This document shows, piece after piece, positions 33,797-41,406 of a DNA stretch of 46,031 nucleotides. The position numbers were made by a program, and so were the translations under genes. Under the pieces are notes generated by a model. The model had not been told where the DNA came from. It saw only the letters and a program-made list of their open reading frames with translations, and ran no database searches. The first letter of the stretch is position 1. Each line of letters starts with the position of its first letter. The stretch is from Candidatus Peregrinibacteria bacterium (GTDB lineage Bacteria; Patescibacteriota; Gracilibacteria; UBA1369; LOWO2-01-FULL-3), in the NCBI GenBank assembly GCA_016206505.1, contig JACQRJ010000024.1:1-46031 (forward strand), given 5' to 3'.

Positions 33797-35310
33797 TCGT
33801 GTTTTTTTGTTAAATCATCTATAGCCTTTAGTAAGCGCAAATGCCCTTTGCTGTCAAGCACTCCCCATTTCAACGCCGCAACTTTTTGCATTTCAAGTAT
33901 CTTCGCATAAAATTTTTCATCATTTGCAAATTTCACCAAAAGATTCTGAAATTCCTTTTTTTCTTCTGTATAAACTATCCCTCTATAATCCTCGAAATCA
34001 CTATACCGATACCTGTAAACGTCATAATTCAAAACAGGTTTCCTGCAAGCCGTAGCCCAATAAATAGTCCCCGACATGGCCGAAACAAAAAGATCGCATA
34101 AAGGTATCAGATCGATACTTTTCTGCTTTGCAATCTTCACGCCAAAATCTTCAATATATCTGATTTCTTCATACTTAATGGCTGGATGAAGCGAAATAAC
34201 GACATTGTAATTCTTAATCGCAACAAGCGATTTTATCCAAAATATAACCAGATCATCATATTTCTTAAAATCACACTCCGGCCGTGAGTAGCCATACAAA
34301 ATATTCGGCGGCAGAGCGCAGAGCAAAATCTGCTTCTTTTTATCCAATGAGGACTCTGCAAAAGTACCAGATACAAGACGGCAGGAAAAGTTCGACCGCA
34401 GTGTACTGGCCTGTACATGAGAATCGAACTTTTCCGACAACACAGTAGATGGTACTTTTGCAGAGTCCTCCAATTTCAATTTTTCGCAAAGCTCATTGCG
34501 ACGTATATCAAAATGTCTGAGATGATCTGCCATGATATCGTTTGCCAGGGAACCGGTAAGCAATATCTGGCGCGCAGGAATCCCCTCTTTAATCATAAAT
34601 TCCTTCACCGCTTCGCATTCCACCATGATTTTATCTGCATGACTGCTGTTTACGATCCATGGCAATGGAGGCTTGAGACCAAAAATTTTCATTGCCAAAA
34701 TCTTAAAAGCCGGCCAACGCAGCAATTTTTTCCCCTTATGCTTATAGACCCATTTCGGCTCAAAATAAGCCAAAATTCGATTGCTAAATCTCCTGCAGTC
34801 GTGAGCCGGATTATAAAAATAGGCTTCAGCCGCTTCCACCGGACCGGTTGTGAACATCGGAATTATTGCGGAAGGCACGCCATATTTATGTCCGACTTTT
34901 ATCAAAATATCCGTATTGTGACCTGTATTGTCACCCGAGATTATGATTATAGCGGGCTTCACGTTCTTAATCAGACGTTTGATTTTTTTAAATTCCCTGA
35001 AATAAGCCAAAAATTCATATGCAAAACCGACAAAAAAGTTGCGATACACCATCAACAAAAACTTCTTCACGGCATTTTGCCGTGGATTTAATCTCGACGC
35101 GTCTGCGCCTTGAATATCGGCTTTTTCAAAGCCGCAAACATATTCCATCCCTTCTCTCTCACAAATTTTCAGATCCTGCCGATATTGAGGATAAGGTTGA
35201 GGGAAATAAAAAACCGGCTTATATCCGGATTCTTTCTTCAACATTCTCCCTATTTCCACCAGACCGATGAAATACGTCATTGTATTGACCGCCAGCAATG
35301 CTTTCTTCAT
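33793..35310 (-). CDS. GT-B-like polysaccharide protein with in-frame palindromic insertion
   Basis: 505 residues from ATG 35310, five bases after the previous stop; a GTG at 35331 would overlap that gene. The N-terminal half starts KKALLAVNTMTYFIGL and contains IIIISGDNTGHNTDILIKVG; the C-terminal half has VVISLHPAI, LCDLFVSAMSGTIYWATACRKPVLNY. The layout of two Rossmann-like domains with a conserved C-terminal Ser-Gly-Thr loop resembles the UDP-GlcNAc epimerase/GT-B and capsule polysaccharide transferase group. The donor is not identifiable. Residues about 281-321, between the two domains, are encoded by palindromic copy B. It overlaps the flippase by four bases. Confidence 0.6.
   Translation of the reverse strand: MKKALLAVNTMTYFIGLVEIGRMLKKESGYKPVFYFPQPYPQYRQDLKICEREGMEYVCGFEKADIQGADASRLNPRQNAVKKFLLMVYRNFFVGFAYEFLAYFREFKKIKRLIKNVKPAIIIISGDNTGHNTDILIKVGHKYGVPSAIIPMFTTGPVEAAEAYFYNPAHDCRRFSNRILAYFEPKWVYKHKGKKLLRWPAFKILAMKIFGLKPPLPWIVNSSHADKIMVECEAVKEFMIKEGIPARQILLTGSLANDIMADHLRHFDIRRNELCEKLKLEDSAKVPSTVLSEKFDSHVQASTLRSNFSCRLVSGTFAESSLDKKKQILLCALPPNILYGYSRPECDFKKYDDLVIFWIKSLVAIKNYNVVISLHPAIKYEEIRYIEDFGVKIAKQKSIDLIPLCDLFVSAMSGTIYWATACRKPVLNYDVYRYRYSDFEDYRGIVYTEEKKEFQNLLVKFANDEKFYAKILEMQKVAALKWGVLDSKGHLRLLKAIDDLTKKHE
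34349..34470. repeat. Palindromic in-frame element, full copy B
   Basis: Outer arms 34349-34369 and 34450-34470 are perfectly complementary over 21 bases. Inner stem GGAAAAGTTCGA (34384-34395) pairs with TCGAACTTTTCC (34424-34435). The apex is TGTAC and GTACA (34402-34406, 34413-34417). Compared with copy A, four paired positions changed on both strands of the stems. The minus-strand peptide begins KVPSTVLSEK and ends CRLVSGTF, in the same frame as copy A. CCAAT lies at both ends (34344-34348 and 34470-34474), perhaps a target duplication. Confidence 0.88.
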
Positions 35311-35315
35311 ATTTG

Positions 35316-36320
35316 TTATTTCAAAAACCACTTTTTAAGCCTACCGATAATCCCATCACCTTCGGAAAATTTCAAATAACGCCTCATCAAAGCTACTCGC
35401 CAATATTTCAAATACGGCTTCCACTCGGGATTCACCTCTGCGGCCCATTTTTTAAATTCCTTCCAATTAAGTTTCTTCATTTCCAGAAGTCTCGCCAGAT
35501 CCAGAGAAATCCACGCTGCCAGATATGGCGTCGGCTTAAGATATTTTACCACCCCATGTGCCTGCATCGTGCTTGCTCGTAGCAATTCTTCTTTACTCCA
35601 CTCCATCTCCACAGAAACCTTTTTAATCTTTCGCGCCCACGGACTGTTTTTATGAATCAATTGATGATAATGAAAAACTTCATCCACAAAGCCACACTTG
35701 CCTCCGCCTTTATTGACCACATTTTCAAAAACATAATCCTCCTGCCGATAAACATAATCATCATCGATTTCCCCCAAATGAGCCATAAAAGCCTCCTTTT
35801 TCCCAATCTGTGTTCCTGCAAAAGGACGTTTTTTCGTCTTATTATTTTCATCCGAAAATTCCAGCATCGCGGTTATCTGCATCTGGCAGCCAAACCAGTC
35901 ATATTGATTCCTATACTTTTTCATCACATCAAACCAGTCTTCCGGTATAAAAACATCCGAATGAAAATAAGCGAACCACCCGCTATCGACCTCCTCAATC
36001 AGCTTTCTGATGCTGAATCCCAAAGTTTTGTATTGCCTGTGATCGAAGAGCTCCACTCTCGGAAACTTTTTTACGATTTCTATGGAATTATCCACGCATC
36101 CTCCATCTCCGATTAAGAGCCTTTTCACAGGGATTTCGCGATAAATCGATCGCAAATTGGCCTCCCACATCTCATTTGTATGAATAATTGGTATAATAAT
36201 CTCCAAAGCATCCTTATCATCTTCCAAAAAACGGTCTTTGAACTCTTCCGGATTATAGTAACGGTAAAATATCGATACATCGCTTTTTGCAGAGTCATCA
36301 TTTTTATCTTTTGTATTCAT
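35316..36320 (-). CDS. GT2-family glycosyltransferase
   Basis: 334 residues. A 37-residue N-terminal segment precedes a GT-A fold: EIIIPIIHTNEMWEANL, LLIGDGGCVDNSIEIV and YFHSDVFIPEDWF, where HSD takes the place of the DxD metal motif. Later QEDYVFENVV contains the acidic residues expected for the catalytic base. It would transfer a sugar to a growing glycan in the cytoplasm. It sits 15 bases after the C-methyltransferase gene and five before the GT-B-like gene, in a minus-strand operon. The N-terminal region reads DDSAKSD, similar to the DSAK at the edge of palindromic copy B. Confidence 0.75.
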   Translation of the reverse strand: MNTKDKNDDSAKSDVSIFYRYYNPEEFKDRFLEDDKDALEIIIPIIHTNEMWEANLRSIYREIPVKRLLIGDGGCVDNSIEIVKKFPRVELFDHRQYKTLGFSIRKLIEEVDSGWFAYFHSDVFIPEDWFDVMKKYRNQYDWFGCQMQITAMLEFSDENNKTKKRPFAGTQIGKKEAFMAHLGEIDDDYVYRQEDYVFENVVNKGGGKCGFVDEVFHYHQLIHKNSPWARKIKKVSVEMEWSKEELLRASTMQAHGVVKYLKPTPYLAAWISLDLARLLEMKKLNWKEFKKWAAEVNPEWKPYLKYWRVALMRRYLKFSEGDGIIGRLKKWFLK

Positions 36321-36335
36321 TGTTTACATATTCAA

Positions 36336-37583
36336 TTAGACAACCTCCAATTTCGGCAATGGAAAAAACAAATGTCCGCCTCCAGCAAGATAATCCTGTT
36401 CTCTTCTCACTATATTATCGCGAAAATGCCAGGGCAAAACCATAAACAAATCCGGATTCATCTTTTTTGCTTCCGCTTCGGAAATAATCGGAATTTTTGA
36501 TCCCGGAGTAAAGCTGCCAAATTTATCTTCATTCACTTCTGCGATATATGGAATATCTTTTTCCGTAATGCCGCAATATTGCAAAATTACATTGCCTTTT
36601 GTTGAAGCGCCATAGCCAAAAATACTCTTTCCCGTCGCTTTTTGTTCCTGAATAAAAGCCAGCAAATCCGCTCGATGTTTTTCAATATTTTTCTGAAATT
36701 CCTGATAAGGCTTTAATATAGAAAGCCCTCTTTCCTCTTCCTGATGCAATATTTGATTCACCAAGTCTTCATTTGCCGGAATCGAAGAAGTATTTTTTGC
36801 AACCATCACTGAAAAACTCCCGCCATTGACCGCATTAAACTCAACATCGACAATTTTCAAACCGACCTTATCCATCATGTATTTGATCTGCTTCAATGCG
36901 TAATACTCCAGATGCTCATGGCAGATTGTGTCATAAGCGTTCATATCAAGCATCGTGGGCATATAGCTCTGTTCAAAAACCCAAACTCCCTCATCGTCCA
37001 GAGCGTCATAAATATTTTGTACAAATTCTATCGGCCGCTCCAGATCATAAAACATTGCAATCGAAGTGATAATCTTTACTTTCGCTCCGGCCAGCCTCTC
37101 GCGCAGACGCTCGCATGGGAAAAAATCCACAATCAAATCTATATGTTCCGGATAATAACGAAAAAATTTCGCTCCGGTCGGATCAACTCCTATAAGATTC
37201 ACCCCATCCTTCGGATATGCCTGAAGCAAAGTACTGTCATTGCTGCCAATATCGATGACAAAATCCCCGCTTTTCAAATCCACCCTTGCGAGAATTTTCC
37301 CCACTTTCGCATGCAGATGCTCCACCATCGACTTGTTCAAGCCTGATCTATAGCCATAGTTCAGCCCATAAAGCTGGTCCAGCGCAAAATCATGCTTCAG
37401 TTGCACAAGACCGCAACCACGGTCAGATCCCTCCTCCGCACATTTGCAAAGCTCAAGCGGCCCGCGGGAAGCAGATGCCCTTTCCTTAGGAAAAATTCCG
37501 GTCAATTCCAAAATTCCCAGATTGACCAGTGGTATCAAATTTTTGTTACCACAAATACGACATTGAGTTATTTCTCTATACAT
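36336..37583 (-). CDS. Zinc-binding sugar C-methyltransferase (Methyltransf_13/14 type)
   Basis: 415 residues. The N-terminal zinc domain has C8-x2-C11 and, after ELCKC, C57. A SAM domain follows with FVIDIGSNDSTLL, HEHLEYYA and the FEQSYMP stretch, then a C-terminal SGxGASTKGN-like part (FGYGASTKGNVILQY), the typical NDP-hexose C-methyltransferase order. Such enzymes add a methyl to C3 of a 4-keto-6-deoxy sugar, or act on related keto sugars. The second zinc pair is normally C-x2-C; here eight residues separate C48 and C57, with a small hairpin at 37409-37424 in the DNA. It heads the minus-strand operon. Confidence 0.82.
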   Translation of the reverse strand: MYREITQCRICGNKNLIPLVNLGILELTGIFPKERASASRGPLELCKCAEEGSDRGCGLVQLKHDFALDQLYGLNYGYRSGLNKSMVEHLHAKVGKILARVDLKSGDFVIDIGSNDSTLLQAYPKDGVNLIGVDPTGAKFFRYYPEHIDLIVDFFPCERLRERLAGAKVKIITSIAMFYDLERPIEFVQNIYDALDDEGVWVFEQSYMPTMLDMNAYDTICHEHLEYYALKQIKYMMDKVGLKIVDVEFNAVNGGSFSVMVAKNTSSIPANEDLVNQILHQEEERGLSILKPYQEFQKNIEKHRADLLAFIQEQKATGKSIFGYGASTKGNVILQYCGITEKDIPYIAEVNEDKFGSFTPGSKIPIISEAEAKKMNPDLFMVLPWHFRDNIVRREQDYLAGGGHLFFPLPKLEVV

Positions 37584-37611
37584 TGTACGACCAATATGTC
37601 AAAACTGCATG

Positions 37612-37640
37612 TTGCAGTCAACAACACTTTCCACTATCTT
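37612..37640 (+). promoter_or_regulatory. Promoter of the FkbM-capsule gene pair
   Basis: TTGCAG at 37612-37617 and TATCTT at 37635-37640 are separated by 17 bases, with the ATG at 37657 sixteen bases downstream. It lies in the 73-base divergent gap between the C-methyltransferase and FkbM genes. Confidence 0.45.
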
Positions 37641-37656
37641 ATAGCCCGTAAAAAAT

Positions 37657-38562
37657 ATGATGAAGCAAATCGGATATAAACTTTATAGATTCCTTGCATT
37701 TTATGCCGTCGCGGTCCCCAGCGTATTTGCAATCCTATTCAATAAACGCAAAGAACCGTTCTTTAGTCTCAAATGTCTTTGGCTTTACCTTTTGAAACGT
37801 GATTTTTTCCCTTTTTACAATCAGAAAAGTTTTCGGCATACTTTCAGTTTTCATGCCGACAAGGAATTTCCCTACATACTCCACAAAGGCGACAAATATA
37901 TTTATTCAAACAATTGGTCAAAAGAGCTTATCATCGACAATTTTAACAGCACTTTAAATGAGCAAAATGTCGGCTGTCCGCATCGCTATTTTACTGTTGA
38001 TGAGATCAGGCCGCAATGGGTGATCTATGATGTTGGAGCCGCCGAAGGTTTGCAGGCGAAAGAATGGGCGAAAAAAGCGAAGAAAATCATCATTTTCGAA
38101 CCGGATCAAAAACAATGCGAATCTCTTCGTGAAACTTTCGAAGCCGAAATCAAGCACGATAAAGTCAAAATTGTTCCCGAAGGTATTTCCGATAAATACA
38201 AAGAGCTGAAATATGGCAAACACACAATCATCGTCGATAGTCTGCCAAATCTTGTTAAAAAATACGATTTGCCAAGTCCGCATTATATAAAGGCGGATAT
38301 TGAAGGTGAAGAGATGCACATGCTGCAGGGGGCAAAAGATCTTTTCAGGCATGGACATTTTGAAGCCGCTCAAATTACGACTTATCACCGTCCTCACGAC
38401 GGCAAAAACATATCCGAATTTTTTTCCCAGTTCCCGGGCAAAGGAGAATTTAGCGAAGGAGTTACAATGGTAAATCGGGATGGCCTCCCTACGGTTATTT
38501 TCACTTTTTACCATCCCATTATCAGAAAAGCGCTCTACACCTATAGATTTAATCGTCCATGA
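37657..38562 (+). CDS. FkbM-family SAM-dependent methyltransferase
   Basis: 301 residues. It has a hydrophobic N-terminal 30 residues (FLAFYAVAVPSVFAILF), perhaps a membrane anchor. Motif I is VIYDVGAAEGLQA near 121-133, then IIFEPDQKQCESL and YIKADIEGEEMHML, characteristic of FkbM methyltransferases that O-methylate sugars or polyketide-like compounds. The start ATGATG allows either Met; 37657 is used. The gene overlaps the next one by four bases (ATGA). The target is probably a glycan hydroxyl; position unknown. Confidence 0.8.
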   Translation: MMKQIGYKLYRFLAFYAVAVPSVFAILFNKRKEPFFSLKCLWLYLLKRDFFPFYNQKSFRHTFSFHADKEFPYILHKGDKYIYSNNWSKELIIDNFNSTLNEQNVGCPHRYFTVDEIRPQWVIYDVGAAEGLQAKEWAKKAKKIIIFEPDQKQCESLRETFEAEIKHDKVKIVPEGISDKYKELKYGKHTIIVDSLPNLVKKYDLPSPHYIKADIEGEEMHMLQGAKDLFRHGHFEAAQITTYHRPHDGKNISEFFSQFPGKGEFSEGVTMVNRDGLPTVIFTFYHPIIRKALYTYRFNRP

Positions 38563-40001
38563 AGGCCGAAAAAATTATCGCCCTCTTAAATGAGATTGAA
38601 AAAAAGTTCGAAGTGGAGAACTGGATTGTTGATGATATTCATATTTGGCCACTTATCCGTCTGGATTTGATGATGAATTTGCACTTCAATGAATCGCAAA
38701 ATTTGCAGACAAAAATCAATCTGCTTTTCAAAATACGGCAGGTTTTTGGCATGATGAGAGGCTACGTCAAATATCTTTTCAAATTGCTTCTGGATTATAA
38801 AAAAAACGCCCGTTTACAGCAAGCCGATGCCGTTCTCCTCGGCGACGGAATATCCAGAGTTTTATTGAACGGCAAATGGTACGACCGTTTTTGCGATCCG
38901 CTAAGATATACACTCGAAAAAGAGGGCAAAAAAAGCTTAATGATCGAACCGCTGCATAATTATCTCATTCCGCGCTACAGTCCCTCGCTTTTCATCCAGC
39001 CATCCCTGGATTTTTCATTATTAAAAAATGTTCTCTTCTTTCATAAAAATTTCAAAAATATTCAATTAAACGGCTTCAGCGAATTCGTGGAATTTATCAA
39101 AGCCCGAAAATTAAACATCCCCATTCCCGATGAATCAAGATTGAAAACCATTGTTCTCGCCATCAAATCCTACTCCGAATATTACACAAAAATCCTCAAA
39201 ACCATCAACCCCACACAAGGCTTTGTAGTAAGCTATTACGGCCCCAAAGGACTCGCCTTCAATCTGGCATGTTATCGACTGAAAATTCCTTCGGTCGATG
39301 TTCAGCACGGTGTCGCCGGAGAATTCAATCCCGCATACGGACGCTGGAGCAAAGTTCCACAAAACGGCTACGAAACATTGCCATCGCTTTTCTACTGCTG
39401 GACAAAAGAGGATGCACAAGCGATAGAACGCTGGAATACAAAAGTGCAAAAATGGCACAAGCCGATTTTGAAAGGCAACATGCTTGTCGATTTTTGGAAA
39501 AACAATGCCGTAAATGACAAAAGTGCCGCCTCTGATCTTGAAGATAAAAAAGGCACGGCCAATATTTTGCTCACCCTTTCATCCGTAGAAGATCATAACG
39601 TAGTTCTCCTTTCAAAAATCATGAAAGTCATCAAACAATCGGATAAAGACTTACAATGGTGGATCAGATTGCACCCATGTCTGGCTGACAGAAAAAATGA
39701 AATAGAAAAGATATTTCACAAAGAAGACATAAGAAATATCGAAATTGATCAGGCTACAGATCTCCCGCTTTACGCACTTTTGGGACATATGAATCTCCAT
39801 GTCACATACGTTTCAGCTACCGTCACGGAAGCGCGCATGTTTGGCTTGCACTCAATAGTTACAGGCGAAGATGCTTTGCAATATTTTGCCGATGAAATCA
39901 AAACCGGCTGGGCGATTTATGCCACCACGACCGATGAAATTGAGAAAGCGATCAATAAATTTCTTAAACTTCGATATCATTCTTCGCCGACATCAAATTA
40001 A
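38559..40001 (+). CDS. Capsule-type glycosyltransferase-like protein (GT-B fold)
   Basis: 480 residues, soluble. It contains VSYYGPKGLAFNLACYRLKIPSVDVQHGVAGEFNPAYG, where the QHG pattern with a nearby Asn/Tyr is typical of capsule polysaccharide and TagB/KpsS-like GT-B proteins, and a C-terminal WWIRLHPCL ... HVTYVSATVTEARMFGL segment that would hold the donor phosphate. The first 200 residues are not clearly related to anything I recognise. It overlaps FkbM by four bases and shares its last 38 bases with the convergent DUF4956 gene. A role in capsule or glycan assembly is inferred. Confidence 0.6.
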   Translation: MKAEKIIALLNEIEKKFEVENWIVDDIHIWPLIRLDLMMNLHFNESQNLQTKINLLFKIRQVFGMMRGYVKYLFKLLLDYKKNARLQQADAVLLGDGISRVLLNGKWYDRFCDPLRYTLEKEGKKSLMIEPLHNYLIPRYSPSLFIQPSLDFSLLKNVLFFHKNFKNIQLNGFSEFVEFIKARKLNIPIPDESRLKTIVLAIKSYSEYYTKILKTINPTQGFVVSYYGPKGLAFNLACYRLKIPSVDVQHGVAGEFNPAYGRWSKVPQNGYETLPSLFYCWTKEDAQAIERWNTKVQKWHKPILKGNMLVDFWKNNAVNDKSAASDLEDKKGTANILLTLSSVEDHNVVLLSKIMKVIKQSDKDLQWWIRLHPCLADRKNEIEKIFHKEDIRNIEIDQATDLPLYALLGHMNLHVTYVSATVTEARMFGLHSIVTGEDALQYFADEIKTGWAIYATTTDEIEKAINKFLKLRYHSSPTSN

Positions 40002-40653
40002 CGCCTGAAACACCTTTATTTTCACTTAAATTCAATACAAACTCTTCGCTCATATTTTTGTCTTTGAAATGAATATTAAATGTAAATTCAAGAGTATGGC
40101 CGTCTTTGATAGCCTGAACATTGAGCATGGAATGCGATTTGCAATATTTTTTAAACAAAGCTTTAAAAGCTTCGTCATCGCCGATTTTTCCATCAAAAAC
40201 AAATGTAAGAATATATCCATAGCGTCTTATTGAAGCAAAATTCATCTTATAAAAAAGATAGAAAAGCCCAATCATAAAAATCACCCCGATTAAAGCGATT
40301 TTATAACTTCCCGTCCCCACGCCAAGGCCGGCGACCAGCGCCAAAAAGATGTAAACCATATCTTTCACATCCTTTATCGGTGTTCTGAAACGTATAATTG
40401 CAAAAGTTCCCAAAAGTGCAAAAGCGCTCACGATATTATTGCCAATAATCATCATTGCGACTGTGGAAACAACCGGTATCAACGCTATAGAGATAACAAA
40501 AGACTGTGAATAAGAAAAACCTCTATGCGTTTGCTTGTAGAACCATGCCAAAGCGGCGCCAAGCAAAGCGCTTAGCAATATATTAAAAACTATCAATTCA
40601 ACGGAAAAATTTGAATGGGCAACATCCGTCAAGGCTTTCATCAATTCCTGCAT
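39964..40653 (-). CDS. DUF4956 membrane protein of the CotH-VTC cluster
   Basis: 229 residues. Four or five membrane segments (about 20-40, 52-72, 76-90, 98-115, 117-135) surround the conserved core LLGTFAIIRFRTPIKDVKDMVYIFLALVAG (81-110), a hallmark of DUF4956. The C-terminal 85 residues are a soluble alpha/beta domain. DUF4956 proteins are commonly encoded beside VTC-domain and CotH-domain proteins, as here, and may form one membrane machine; the substrate is unknown to me. It lies 24 bases after the VTC gene. Its 3' end overlaps the convergent capsule gene. Confidence 0.85.
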   Translation of the reverse strand: MQELMKALTDVAHSNFSVELIVFNILLSALLGAALAWFYKQTHRGFSYSQSFVISIALIPVVSTVAMMIIGNNIVSAFALLGTFAIIRFRTPIKDVKDMVYIFLALVAGLGVGTGSYKIALIGVIFMIGLFYLFYKMNFASIRRYGYILTFVFDGKIGDDEAFKALFKKYCKSHSMLNVQAIKDGHTLEFTFNIHFKDKNMSEEFVLNLSENKGVSGVNLMSAKNDIEV

Positions 40654-40677
40654 ATTTTAAAAGTTAGAAATATAAAA

Positions 40678-41400
40678 CTAAACAAATTGTGGATAAGAGG
40701 CCTCAACGCCTGCGCAATATTTTGAATAAGAATCCGCCTTAAGCCCGTACTTTTGTATAATATCATGCACCCAATTAGGCAAGACGTTATTAAATTTAAC
40801 CTCCATTATGAGCATGTCTTTCAATATCGGACGTGTTTTCTTGGCAAAATCTACATACCCCAAAGAAGTTGCCTGAATGTCATAATCAAATGTGATTCGC
40901 AGCTTATCTTCATTTGTGCCCACCAAAGCACGCCTTTTATAGGCCACGAGTGTATTTGGACGCATATTGAAATATTTTTTTTCAAAAACAAATTCTTCTA
41001 TCACTTCAAGCTCATCATTTGCGAAATGAAACTTCTCAAAATTTCCGGAAATAATCTCGGTAAAATCGCCACTGTCAACTATCAACCTGTCCTTTTTTAC
41101 AACCTGCCCATGTTTTCTTTTAATTTCAAAGAAAAGCCGCTCATCATCATTGCCATAAATTCTGATCCTCAATTTTTTCCTCTTTTCAAAGCCGTCAATC
41201 TTCTCATGATAAGCTCTGAAATCGATACTATCAAAATAAATTGATCTAACTTCATAGTACATTTCGTTATTCTGCAATTGTGCATTTTGATCAAATTTCA
41301 TATGTAGCAATAATGCCGGCACCAGCCTATCGGCGAGTGCCAAAGGAAGCTGATATTTCATTTCAAAACGCTGAAAATGTAATTTCGGATTTTTGTTCAT
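40678..41400 (-). CDS. VTC-domain protein (polyphosphate polymerase-like)
   Basis: 240 residues, nearly all one VTC tunnel domain. Basic and acidic residues typical of the triphosphate-tunnel fold are visible: R11-x-E13-x-K15 in QRFEMKYQL, R52 in VRSIYFDS, KLRIRIYG (76-83), FEIKRK with E92 and K94, and MEVKF near the C-terminus. In yeast Vtc4 this domain makes polyphosphate from ATP. In bacteria it is often linked to DUF4956 and CotH proteins, and its activity there is largely untested. Six bases separate it from the CotH gene, so the trio is one transcript. Confidence 0.85.
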   Translation of the reverse strand: MNKNPKLHFQRFEMKYQLPLALADRLVPALLLHMKFDQNAQLQNNEMYYEVRSIYFDSIDFRAYHEKIDGFEKRKKLRIRIYGNDDERLFFEIKRKHGQVVKKDRLIVDSGDFTEIISGNFEKFHFANDELEVIEEFVFEKKYFNMRPNTLVAYKRRALVGTNEDKLRITFDYDIQATSLGYVDFAKKTRPILKDMLIMEVKFNNVLPNWVHDIIQKYGLKADSYSKYCAGVEASYPQFV

Positions 41401-41406
41401 AATATT

